64,000 nt of DNA. Source: Muribaculum intestinale. GTDB lineage: Bacteria; Bacteroidota; Bacteroidia; Bacteroidales; Muribaculaceae. Under the pieces are notes generated by a model, which worked only from the letters and a program-made list of their open reading frames with translations, had not been told where the DNA came from and did not search any database. The translations under genes and the position numbers were made by a program. The stretch covers positions 3,242,970 through 3,306,969 of the forward strand of contig NZ_CP021421.1 of the NCBI RefSeq assembly GCF_002201515.1. Reading direction: 5' to 3'. Positions 29,082 through 36,415 of this stretch are shown piece after piece. Every line of letters starts with the position of its first letter. The stretch's first letter is position 1.

Positions 29082-29930
29082 TCAGGATTTAGAGAGCACC
29101 AGACATGTCCAGTCGTCAATTGAAGCTCGCGACTTGTATTCAAGTCCATATCTGCCGGCATCTGCCAGTATCACATCGGCATCTGCCGAATAAAAACCGC
29201 TGAGCACAATCTCTCCACCGGCTACTACCGCATCGGCATATCGTCCGAGATCATTAAGGATAATGTTGCGGTTGATATTGGCCAGCAGGATGTCAGCCGG
29301 AGCCAAAGGTGCAAGCGACGATGCATCGCCAAGAATCACGTCAATCTCCGGATGACCGTTGAGGGCTACATTTTCCACGGCATTGACATGGGCAAACTCG
29401 TCAATCTCAATAGCATGAACCTGCGTCGCGCCACGCATGGCCGCAAGGATGGCGAGAATGCCTGTGCCTGTGCCGACGTCGGTCACCGACTTGCCTTTGA
29501 GCTCGGAAGCAAGGAGATGGCGTATAATCAATGTAGTGGTCTGATGGTGGCCAGTGCCGAATGCCATCTTCGGGTCAATCACTATATCATATTCGGCCTC
29601 AGGGATATCGGTATGAAATGAGCTGTGGATGACACAACGTCCATCGATATTTATAGGGTGAAAATAATTTTTTTCCCACTCGGCATTCCAGTCGCGCCCT
29701 TCTACCTTGCTCCAGCGCGTATCTGCGGTAATCCCTTCGAAAGGCATGTCGTCAATTACTCCCCGGAGAACCCCGGCATTGAATTCCGGCTCGCGCACAT
29801 AGGCAGTGAGACCACCGTCATCAGGCACAAAACTCTCATACCCATGCTCGGCAAGCAACGCGGCAAGTACATCGGTGGCAGCCTCATCACAGGGGGTGAG
29901 GTCGACACGCAACTCAATATAGTCGTTCAT
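29082..29930 (-). CDS. prmA: Ribosomal protein L11 methyltransferase
   Basis: 282 residues. The N-terminal substrate-recognition domain (LRVDLTPCDEAATDVLAALL) is followed by a class I SAM domain with VGTGTGILAILAAMRGA, IEIDEFAHVNAVENVALNG and the post-I motif ADILLANINRNIIL (N-x-N). It trimethylates L11. It is upstream of and co-directional with the ABC exporter genes across a 40-bp gap. Confidence 0.92.
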   Translation of the reverse strand: MNDYIELRVDLTPCDEAATDVLAALLAEHGYESFVPDDGGLTAYVREPEFNAGVLRGVIDDMPFEGITADTRWSKVEGRDWNAEWEKNYFHPINIDGRCVIHSSFHTDIPEAEYDIVIDPKMAFGTGHHQTTTLIIRHLLASELKGKSVTDVGTGTGILAILAAMRGATQVHAIEIDEFAHVNAVENVALNGHPEIDVILGDASSLAPLAPADILLANINRNIILNDLGRYADAVVAGGEIVLSGFYSADADVILADAGRYGLEYKSRASIDDWTCLVLSKS

Positions 29931-29949
29931 AAATATTTTAGAGTTTTAA

Positions 29950-30103
29950 GTAACTGTTTATATTGACCGGTCGGATTATTTCGATATTTGTCGGCAAAAT
30001 TTCACTCTCTTCATCAGTCGCGTAGCTCGCCACACTCCTTCTTCAGCGAAAAAATTTCTAAAATTTCACTCGAATAAACATCAAAAAAATTTCGACCAGT
30101 TAC
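29950..30103 (-). mobile_element. MITE-like element, short form (one hairpin core)
   Basis: A 154-bp gene-free element bounded by GTAACTG and CAGTTAC. The inverted ends extend outward to TAAGTAACTG/CAGTTACTTA, and the left end continues as GTAACTGTTTATA, similar to the other family members. Read on the minus strand it carries the nested hairpin core (29996-30057): an outer A/T-rich stem, then GAAGGAG, an inner stem around GGCgaGCTA, then CGACTGATGAA and the closing strand. No clear target duplication is left. It fills most of the prmA-rubrerythrin gap. Confidence 0.6.
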
Positions 30104-30258
30104 TTATTTATCTGCATTTGACCACAAAATTAACTATTTTCCATCTATTATACCGGCAAGCCACATCGTTTTTTTATAACACACGTGAACTATTTTTATG
30201 AAGAGGCGTTAAGATAGTATAAAAACTCAATTACGAACTTAAACACCACACAATAACT

Positions 30259-30840
30259 ATGGATAAGAAAAGTATCAAAGGCACCGAGACCGAAAAGAAC
30301 CTTCTGAAGTCATTTGCCGGAGAATCCCAGGCCCGCGGCCGATATACAATATTTGCCGAAGTGGCACAGAAAGAAGGCTACGAACAGATTGCCGCCATCT
30401 TTCTTGAAACAGCTTCACAGGAATATGCCCATGCCAAGAAATTTTTCAGCTATCTGGAAGAAGGGATGCTCGAAATCACAGCCTCTTATCCTGCAGGACC
30501 GGTAGGCACTACCGCACAGAATCTACAGGAAGCCGCCGCCGGCGAGCATGAGGAATGGGCCGACATGTATCTTGCGTTCGCCAAGACAGCCCAGGAAGAA
30601 GGCTTCCCCCAGATTGCCGCCAATTTCAAACTTGTAGCACAGGTAGAACAGGGTCATGAAGAGCGCTATCTGCGTCTGCTCGACCGTTTGGCCACCGACA
30701 CAATGTTCGGAGACGCTGAAGAGGTACTGTGGCAATGCCGCTATTGCGGATACATCCACCGCGGCAAGAATGCGCCCAAGAAGTGTCCCGTATGTGAAAA
30801 GCCTCAAGGCTACTTCGAGCGTAAAGCCGACAATTTCTAA
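30259..30840 (+). CDS. Rubrerythrin
   Basis: A cytosolic peroxide-scavenging diiron protein of 193 residues. The ferritin-like domain (1-145) has the ligands in [27 protein letters not shown] and [10 protein letters not shown] rubredoxin-like domain (about 157-193) has CRYCG and CPVC. The two-domain order is the classical one. It is expected to be induced by oxygen or peroxide in anaerobes; no operator is recognised upstream. Confidence 0.95.
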   Translation: MDKKSIKGTETEKNLLKSFAGESQARGRYTIFAEVAQKEGYEQIAAIFLETASQEYAHAKKFFSYLEEGMLEITASYPAGPVGTTAQNLQEAAAGEHEEWADMYLAFAKTAQEEGFPQIAANFKLVAQVEQGHEERYLRLLDRLATDTMFGDAEEVLWQCRYCGYIHRGKNAPKKCPVCEKPQGYFERKADNF

Positions 30841-30978
30841 AGACAACAACCGTGGGCCTCGCCCACGCCAAAGATATTGATGTTCTGTCTATAGTCCCTT
30901 CGGGGGACTATCAAGGAAAGTTAAAGTATGAAATTTAGCCATTTACTGTATTAATCTGTTTTGTTGGAATATATGATC

Positions 30979-31014
30979 ATCAACGGGGGATGCCGGGAGG
31001 CATTCCCCGTTGAT
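30979..31014. terminator. Terminator hairpin
   Basis: ATCAACGGGG-ATGCC pairs with GGCAT-CCCCGTTGAT around a GGGA loop. It lies between the convergent rubrerythrin gene and the beta-lactamase operon. Two weaker hairpins (GTGGGC/GCCCAC near 30852 and ATAGTCCC/GGGGACTAT near 30892) precede it. Confidence 0.65.
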
Positions 31015-31030
31015 GTTTATGTCAGCCTTA

Positions 31031-31576
31031 TTAACCGGCTTCAATCCTTCTGATTTCTGCGAGAGTATTACGTCGGGCGCAAGCCAGTCCCGGCGACATA
31101 CCCTGAAATGAGAGCATCTTAAGATATTCCTTCAGTTCGGCGATAAGCTCGGGATAGTGTCGGGCCATACGGAATGCGACATAGATACTGAATGCTCTTA
31201 TGGAATATGGCTCACACTCCGAATTTATTTTAGACAAGCAGAAGTCGAGTAAGTCGGCTCGCATTGTGCCGGCATCAAAATCCTGAGTTTTCAGAATCTG
31301 CAACAACATCCTTTTCTTTGCCACATCCGTAGCGGCGAGTAACATGTCAATAATCATGTCCTGTCGGGAACGCAGCCACTCCGATTCAGATTCACACAGA
31401 TGTGTCATAACCCATAGCGCATTCACAGACGTAAGCCGGTCGGCAGAACACACCGCTGACCACAAAGTCGCCATGTGGTCGGCATCACCGGAGGCCCAAT
31501 GCGCCATGCTCTTTATGTCAGGCAGGTTTATCTTGCGCGACAACATTCCGTCGATATCCATAAGCAACCGATTCAA
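31031..31576 (-). CDS. Hypothetical helical-repeat protein
   Basis: A 181-residue product of unrecognised family. It is almost entirely helical with a periodic Leu/Ala pattern (SVNALWVMTHLCES, MLLQILKTQDFD, SIRAFSIYVAFRMA), resembling HEAT-like repeats. There is no signal peptide, so it is probably cytosolic. It is the last gene of a tight three-gene operon behind the DUF4893-like gene (1-bp spacing) and the beta-lactamase. Its function is unknown. Confidence 0.6.
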   Translation of the reverse strand: MNRLLMDIDGMLSRKINLPDIKSMAHWASGDADHMATLWSAVCSADRLTSVNALWVMTHLCESESEWLRSRQDMIIDMLLAATDVAKKRMLLQILKTQDFDAGTMRADLLDFCLSKINSECEPYSIRAFSIYVAFRMARHYPELIAELKEYLKMLSFQGMSPGLACARRNTLAEIRRIEAG

Positions 31577-31577
31577 A

Positions 31578-32219
31578 TCATTTTATCAGTTCATATATCT
31601 CGACACGGTCGGCACTTGTCGGGAATAGAATTATAGCTCTGCGCGTCCCAATCTTATAGAGGACTCCGGCAACTGAATTCTCAGCGCCATATAAAGTCTG
31701 CGGCTCGTCGTTCACGCTCCATCCGCCAAGAAAGGCCAAAGACTCCGGGCCATTCTGATATACAAATCCTGATTTACGCTGACTGCCGGTGGTCTTCTCA
31801 AAAAACACTTTTCCATCAACATTGCGGAAGCGGCATCTAAAATAAGGATATGAAAATATGCCGTCGCGTGCATCAATCTGTATCGAGCGCACACGCCATG
31901 AGCCGACCATGTCGGCGGGGGTAACAGGATAGGTCTTTTCATTCAACAGCTTCTCTACCCCGCTTTTTTCATCATAGCCATAAGAATCAGGAGTCACAGT
32001 GGCGAGCGCATCAGATACCCACTCTCTGCAGTTGACCATTCGGCCATAATCGACAGGAAGTAGCACGCTCTTCAATCCGGAATCAATGGATTCAGGGAAG
32101 AAAGACTCAGCCACATCTTCCGGGACGGCACATGAGCCAGTCAGTGCGGGTTCTTGTGGAAAAGCCACGATTGACGAGGTCATCATGGTCATTGCAGCGA
32201 GTAATATAGTGGTCTTCAT
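31578..32219 (-). CDS. Exported DUF4893-like protein
   Basis: 213 residues with a signal peptide (about 1-20, ending SIVAFPQ). The C-terminal half contains SWRVRSIQIDARDG, YPYFRCRF, FFEKTTGSQRKSGFVYQ, a GG-WSVND segment and AGVLYKIGTRRAIILFP, a pattern I associate with DUF4893, known mainly from proteobacteria. It is likely a periplasmic small beta-barrel. It sits between a beta-lactamase and a helical-repeat gene with 5- and 1-bp spacing, so the three are co-expressed. Confidence 0.6.
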   Translation of the reverse strand: MKTTILLAAMTMMTSSIVAFPQEPALTGSCAVPEDVAESFFPESIDSGLKSVLLPVDYGRMVNCREWVSDALATVTPDSYGYDEKSGVEKLLNEKTYPVTPADMVGSWRVRSIQIDARDGIFSYPYFRCRFRNVDGKVFFEKTTGSQRKSGFVYQNGPESLAFLGGWSVNDEPQTLYGAENSVAGVLYKIGTRRAIILFPTSADRVEIYELIK

Positions 32220-32224
32220 TTTAA

Positions 32225-33154
32225 TTATCGTTTAAATAATGTCTGAAATATAATATCGGAAATATCGGCTATCATACGCTCGGTCTCTTCCATACCGCAA
32301 GCAGAGTCGGCAATGAAAACCGCAACAGCATATCCGCGGCCATCAGGGAGAAACACGTATCCCGCATCGTTCACGCCTATTATACGCCCCTGGGAATTGA
32401 CATCGCCTGTGCCGGTCTTGTGTCCGATGACAGCATTTGTAGGCATCAACGGGGCCGGCAGTCTCCTGTTGCCGGTAGTGCAAGTCATCATTATCCTGCC
32501 TATTGCCTCATGCAACGGAGAGTCGTGGCGCATCTCCTGACGGTAAAATCTGTCGAACAGCCCGGCCATAGCTATGGGTGTGGAGCGATTCTGATAGCAC
32601 AAATAAATATCCCGGTGCATCTCATCCTCGGTGGAGGCTATGACAATATCGTCAAAATCCATGGCTTTCATAAGACTGTCGGCCACATGTGTGCCACCTA
32701 TCAGGCGGAAAAGGATATCGCACGCGTTGTTGTCACTGTCGCGAAGAGAGTATTCGAGCAGTTCGGACAGCGGCAGGCGTAAATCACCCACCCCATATCT
32801 GTCGCGCATAGGGCTCCATGTATTTTCTTTCATCTCATCGCCACGGATTGAAATGGTGTCAGAGAGTCCGACACCGTTTTTCATACAATAGTCGGCCACG
32901 GCCATCGCCTGCGGAAACTTGTAGACACTCAGCATCGGAAAATCCCTGTTGCCATTGACGGAAATGGTATCTCTTCCGTCGATTATGACCGCGACACCAA
33001 TGCGGGCATCCTGGGCGGCAATATATGTTGCCAACCGCTCCTCAATATGCGAATAGCAACGTTCATGCTGCACATATCGCTTGCTTGAGCATCCGGCACA
33101 TACCGACAACAATATGAACAGAAGTATGATAAGCTGTTTTAGAGGGCGTTTCAT
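32225..33154 (-). CDS. Class A beta-lactamase, subclass A2-like
   Basis: 309 residues. An N-terminal export signal contains a possible lipobox Cys (CAGC, residue 22). The active-site motifs are complete: S76-V-Y-K79 (SxxK), S140-D-N (SDN), an omega-loop E176-x-x-x-H180 (the E166 equivalent present, N170 replaced by His as in PER-type enzymes) and K246-T-G. This places it nearer CfxA/CepA/PER than TEM. It hydrolyses beta-lactams in the periplasm; the spectrum cannot be read from sequence. It heads an operon with the DUF4893-like and helical-repeat genes. Confidence 0.9.
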   Translation of the reverse strand: MKRPLKQLIILLFILLSVCAGCSSKRYVQHERCYSHIEERLATYIAAQDARIGVAVIIDGRDTISVNGNRDFPMLSVYKFPQAMAVADYCMKNGVGLSDTISIRGDEMKENTWSPMRDRYGVGDLRLPLSELLEYSLRDSDNNACDILFRLIGGTHVADSLMKAMDFDDIVIASTEDEMHRDIYLCYQNRSTPIAMAGLFDRFYRQEMRHDSPLHEAIGRIMMTCTTGNRRLPAPLMPTNAVIGHKTGTGDVNSQGRIIGVNDAGYVFLPDGRGYAVAVFIADSACGMEETERMIADISDIIFQTLFKR

Positions 33155-33291
33155 AATATATTATACTTTACACTTTATTTATATGAGCAGTTATTATCGC
33201 CAGGCGACCGGCTTAATGGTATGCTAAAGCGGAGGGACAAACAGATATGATATAACCGGCGGCCAAGAGCACATTATGGATTCGAATTTAA

Positions 33292-33453
33292 GAAACTGTT
33301 TAAATTTATATGATACCGATTTTGAGAAGGATTGTCTGATGGATTTTTGCTTGTGATGAGGGAGTGTAGCCGTAGCTACATGACCCAAGAATAAGCTAAA
33401 AGACGCCGACAAGACTCTCAAAAGCAGAGTAATTATGAATTTTAAACAGTTTC
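33292..33453 (+). mobile_element. MITE-like element, short form (one hairpin core)
   Basis: A 162-bp element with ends GAAACTGTTTAAA and the complement ending CAGTTTC. The hairpin core at 33344-33401 has an outer stem TTTTTGCTT/AAGCTAAAA, then GTGATGAGGGAG, an inner stem TGTAGC-cgta-GCTACA, then TGACCCAAGAA. The flanks (TAA left, CAA right) do not form an exact duplication. The right end overlaps the 3' end of the HxlR gene and supplies its last three codons and stop. Confidence 0.65.
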
Positions 33454-33810
33454 CAAGCTCTTACCATATTTCTTTTCAAAAATATCGAAGTGTTCCCTGC
33501 CCCATTTGAGCATCAGGTCAATTATTGGAATAAGTGATTGACCGAGTTCGGTAATCCTGTATTCAGAGCGGGGAGGAAGTTCGGGATATATTGTTTTTAC
33601 TACAAGTCCATCCTCAACCATCTCTTTAAGCTGAATGTCAAGTACTCGTGGAGCAGCCTCCGGCAGGCATTTGTGTATTTCGCTCGGGCGCATAGCCTCT
33701 CCTGAACGTAACTCGTCGAGAATACAGGACTTCCATTTGGATTCTATCAAGCTCATCGTGAGCCTGAGTGGGCAATCAAGGTCTACAGGTATCTTCTTTT
33801 CGTATGCCAT
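33442..33810 (-). CDS. HxlR-family transcriptional regulator
   Basis: A 122-residue winged-helix regulator: a Cys near the N-terminus (DLDCPLRLTMSLIESKWKSCILDEL), recognition region MRPSEIHKCLPEAAPRVLDIQLKEM, and wing VVKTIYPELPPRSEYRITELG. HxlR proteins often sense thiol or redox stress through that Cys. Residues ETV and the stop codon are encoded by the MITE end, so the native C-terminus may have been replaced, though the conserved domain is whole. A palindromic operator-like region and a TAACTTTG box lie upstream. Confidence 0.88.
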   Translation of the reverse strand: MAYEKKIPVDLDCPLRLTMSLIESKWKSCILDELRSGEAMRPSEIHKCLPEAAPRVLDIQLKEMVEDGLVVKTIYPELPPRSEYRITELGQSLIPIIDLMLKWGREHFDIFEKKYGKSLETV

Positions 33811-33838
33811 ACAATTTATTTGAGAGCATGTTTAACCG

Positions 33839-33906
33839 CAAAGTTAAGCAATATCACTGATAATCAGAATACCGAAAAATTTTTCGATATATGAAAAATT
33901 TTTCGG
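33839..33906 (-). promoter_or_regulatory. HxlR promoter with double palindromic operator candidate
   Basis: The minus-strand -7 box TAACTTTG is at 33839-33846. Just upstream lie two copies of the perfect palindrome GAAAAATTTTTC (33874-33885 and 33893-33904), 19 bp centre to centre, within a near-symmetric 35-bp region. The position over the -33 region suits autoregulation by the HxlR product. Confidence 0.55.
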
Positions 33907-33955
33907 TACTTGTATGTATGAGGATACATAAGTAATTTTGCCGATGTAAAATCAC

Positions 33956-34144
33956 TTATAATTCAAATACTTTGGGTGAGATGTCGGGAATCGCTCGTGA
34001 CAGTTCATTGAAACGCATAACACCGAATTCATCGAGAATGACAAGGAGCAGCATCGACCACTTGTTGGCGAAGCGGGCTATCACGTTTCTCATCGGACAC
34101 GTGGCAACGCATGAATATTTTTCTGAAATTTTTTCGGTCTTCAT
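33956..34144 (-). pseudogene. Truncated HxlR-family regulator
   Basis: 62 residues covering only the N-terminal half of an HxlR protein: VATCPMRNVIARFANKWSMLLLVILDEFGVMRFNELSRAI, then DISPKVFEL followed by a stop where the recognition helix and wing should continue. It is probably a 3'-deleted remnant; the sequence after the break does not resume the family. It differs from the neighbouring intact HxlR gene, so it is not a simple duplicate. Confidence 0.75.
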
Positions 34145-34297
34145 CCGGTTGATTATTACTGAAAGTGAGTTTTAAGTAAGCGAATATCATCAAAGTAACC
34201 TCTTGTATAAGAATATTTTGAGATATAACTTCGTGCTATCCAAATGATATCTGTTATCATTTGTAAAGTTAATTAAAAACACTTAAACAATCAAACT

Positions 34298-35259
34298 ATG
34301 ACTGAAACCAGTATCAGAATTCCGACATCATCACGACCGTCCGGCAAAGCTACATTCGTGATGCTTGGCAACGGATTCGACGAAATCGAAGCTCTCGCTC
34401 CGGTCGACGTAATGCGACGTGCCGGAATGAAAGTGTTCACCGTATCCATGACTGACAAACGTCTTGTAAGAGGAGCCACAGGCAACAATATTGTGGCTGA
34501 CATGGGCATCTCGGATTTAAATCCGGAGCATATTGACTGGCTCGTATTTCCCGGAGCTGACAAATCGGAGGATGCAGTAAACCTTGACGAGAGCCTGAAT
34601 GACATCGTGAAAGACCATTGGGATAAAGGTGGCAATATCGCAGCCATCTGTGCCGCCCCGGCTCTTAGAGCTTGTTTAATAATAAATGTTGCCGCCAGGG
34701 TCGTATAGCTTGAGTCGATTTTCGATATGTGACGAAGGAGTGTACTTTATGTACATGACTGAGGAACAAGGCGAAAAGCGGCCAGGATATACGAGACAAA
34801 AGGTAGCTTTATAACCATTCAATCTCTTGCCTGCTTTAAAGCAAATGTAAAAATATATCAACAATATGGAACAAATTACATCACTTCGGTCATTCGCCGG
34901 CATATTTCCGCCCGTTCTTCGGTCGTTATGGAGCCCCATAACTCCCTCATCACAAGCGGAAATCTGCTCGCCGACTGACCGCCCTGACGGTAACATTTAT
35001 TATTAAACAAGCTCTTATTCTTGGCCCTCTTGGCATCATCAAGGGAGTAAAGGCCACAGGATATCCGTTTCTCAAAGAGGACCTTGAAAGGAACGGTGGG
35101 ATATACTCTGAAGAGCCTGTAGTAATCGGAGACCGCATGATTACATCAAAAGGACCGGGCACAACTATCGAATTTGCGCTTGCCATAGTACGCAAAGCAA
35201 AAGGCCCGGAAACTGAAAAAGCGCTCCGCGAAGGCATGGTAATACCCGAGTGCGAGTAG
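34298..35259 (+). pseudogene. DJ-1/PfpI-family gene interrupted by a MITE
   Basis: The first part (34298-34667) encodes 123 residues of a DJ-1/PfpI protein (KATFVMLGNGFDEIEA with the conserved Glu; nucleophile region IAAICAAPAL). The reading frame is broken by the element at 34668-35014 and resumes at 35014 as ALILGPLGIIKGVKATGY, through ITSKGPGTTIEFALAIV to a TAG at 35257-35259. Removing the element plus one TTA copy restores a continuous frame of about 203 residues, the usual family length. As it stands, the product stops 13 residues into the element. The insertion looks recent because both halves are undamaged. Confidence 0.92.
34668..35014. mobile_element. MITE-like element, long form (two opposed hairpin cores)
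   Basis: A 347-bp element with 31-bp inverted ends (2 mismatches) beginning GAGCTTGTTTAATAATAAAT, flanked by an exact TTA duplication (34665-34667 and 35015-35017). Core 1 (34700-34793) has outer stems TCGTATA/TATACGA and TTTTCG/CGAAAA, an inner stem TGTAC/GTACA, and loop strands GACGAAGGAG and TGACTGAGGAA. Core 2 (34904-34963, opposite strand) has outer ATTTCCGC/GCGGAAAT, inner TTATGG/CCATAA, and strands GTGATGAGGGAG and CGACCGAAGAA. No coding capacity. GAG..CTC ends with TNA duplications resemble the IS5/IS1031 type. Confidence 0.88.
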
Positions 35260-35284
35260 ACATCTGTAAAGGTATTCTCTTCCT

Positions 35285-35330
35285 ATCCACAGCTCTGAAA
35301 TGAATGGAAATGAATGGGCTGTGGATTTTT
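35285..35330 (+). terminator. Terminator of the DJ-1/PfpI gene
   Basis: ATCCACAGC pairs with GCTGTGGAT and is followed by five T residues. It lies 26 bp after the stop codon. Confidence 0.65.
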
Positions 35331-35376
35331 AATAACATTTATTTTTTAAACATGCACTTAAACATGTAAGTTTTTG

Positions 35377-35384
35377 TAACTTTG
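35377..35384 (+). promoter_or_regulatory. ruvX promoter -7 box
   Basis: TAACTTTG ends only 6 nt before the ATG at 35391, so transcription would begin at or next to the start codon and the mRNA would be nearly leaderless. No convincing TTTG -33 element was found. Confidence 0.5.
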
Positions 35385-35390
35385 CACAGA

Positions 35391-35816
35391 ATGGGACGAC
35401 TTATGGCAATCGATTACGGCAGACGTCGCTGCGGCATAGCAGTGACTGACCCGCTGCGCATTGTCGCGACCGGACTTACCACAGTACGGACCTGCGACCT
35501 TGCCAAATGGGTGGCCGACTATATACTCAAGGAAAATGTCGATGCAATCATCGTAGGCAAGCCGTCGACTATGCGTGGCGAAGACTCGGAATCGATGAAC
35601 TATATCCGCCCGGGTATAGCCATGCTAAGGAAAGCATTGCCTCAGGATATTGAAATCACATATTGGGACGAGCGCTTCACCTCGGTGCTCGCTCACCGGG
35701 CCATGATTGATGGCGGCATGCGCAAATCGCGCCGTCAGGACAAGGCCGTGGTCGATGAAATAGCCGCCACTATCATTCTTAACGATTATCTGCAAAGCAA
35801 ACAATTCAACCAATGA
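35391..35816 (+). CDS. ruvX: Putative Holliday junction resolvase / pre-16S rRNA nuclease (YqgF family)
   Basis: 141 residues from the ATG at 35391. The RNase H-like fold begins with the catalytic Asp in MAIDYGRRRCGIAVTDP, continues with IIVGKPSTMRGEDSES and YWDERFTSVLA, and ends with the conserved Asp in KAVVDEIAATIIL. An upstream TTG at 35382 is open in frame but falls inside the promoter box. The stop overlaps the def start by 4 bp (ATGA), indicating coupling. Confidence 0.9.
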   Translation: MGRLMAIDYGRRRCGIAVTDPLRIVATGLTTVRTCDLAKWVADYILKENVDAIIVGKPSTMRGEDSESMNYIRPGIAMLRKALPQDIEITYWDERFTSVLAHRAMIDGGMRKSRRQDKAVVDEIAATIILNDYLQSKQFNQ

Positions 35817-36382
35817 AACTACCCGTATACCTTTACGGACATCCGGTGTTGCGTGCCATCTCGACAGATGTCACCCCCGAGTATCCGGAACTCAAGAAAT
35901 TCGTGGCCGACATGTGGGAGACCATGTACAACTCCGACGGAGTAGGCCTGGCAGCTCCGCAGGTGGGCCGCAACGACCGCATCGTCGTTATTGACGCAGA
36001 CCCTGTGGCCGATGCGTTCCCCGAGTGCAAAGGGCGCAAGTTCACACTGATAAATCCCGAAATCGAGATACTCGACGGCCCGGTGGAGACACGCAACGAA
36101 GGTTGTCTGTCATTGCCTGACCTTTCAGAGTCAGTGCCCCGTGTGGAGCATATCCGCCTCAAATGGGTCGACGACGATTTCCAGCCTCACGAAGAGGAAA
36201 TCTCAGGATTTCTCGCCCGCATCGTACAGCACGAATGCGACCACCTCGAAGGGAAGCTATATATCGACCATATCTCAGCTATCCGCCGCCAGTTGCTTCG
36301 CGCCAAACTGTCGGCAATCATCACCGGCCGCAAGCGTGTCGACTACCCCGTGCGCTACGCACCCCAAAAAGGCAGAAAATAA
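35813..36382 (+). CDS. def: Peptide deformylase
   Basis: Removes formyl groups from nascent proteins. 189 residues with motif 1 GVGLAAPQVG, motif 2 EGCLSLPDL (metal Cys) and motif 3 QHECDHLEGKLYID (HExxH metal ligands and catalytic Glu). Translationally coupled to ruvX, and ettA follows after 33 bp, making a translation-related cluster. Confidence 0.95.
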   Translation: MKLPVYLYGHPVLRAISTDVTPEYPELKKFVADMWETMYNSDGVGLAAPQVGRNDRIVVIDADPVADAFPECKGRKFTLINPEIEILDGPVETRNEGCLSLPDLSESVPRVEHIRLKWVDDDFQPHEEEISGFLARIVQHECDHLEGKLYIDHISAIRRQLLRAKLSAIITGRKRVDYPVRYAPQKGRK

Positions 36383-36415
36383 CACCGGTATCCCCTATCA
36401 CACATTAATAATATA

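Noticed and set aside
34676-34996. 106-residue minus-strand open frame
   Set aside because: It is contained in the MITE and covers both hairpin cores; no protein signature.
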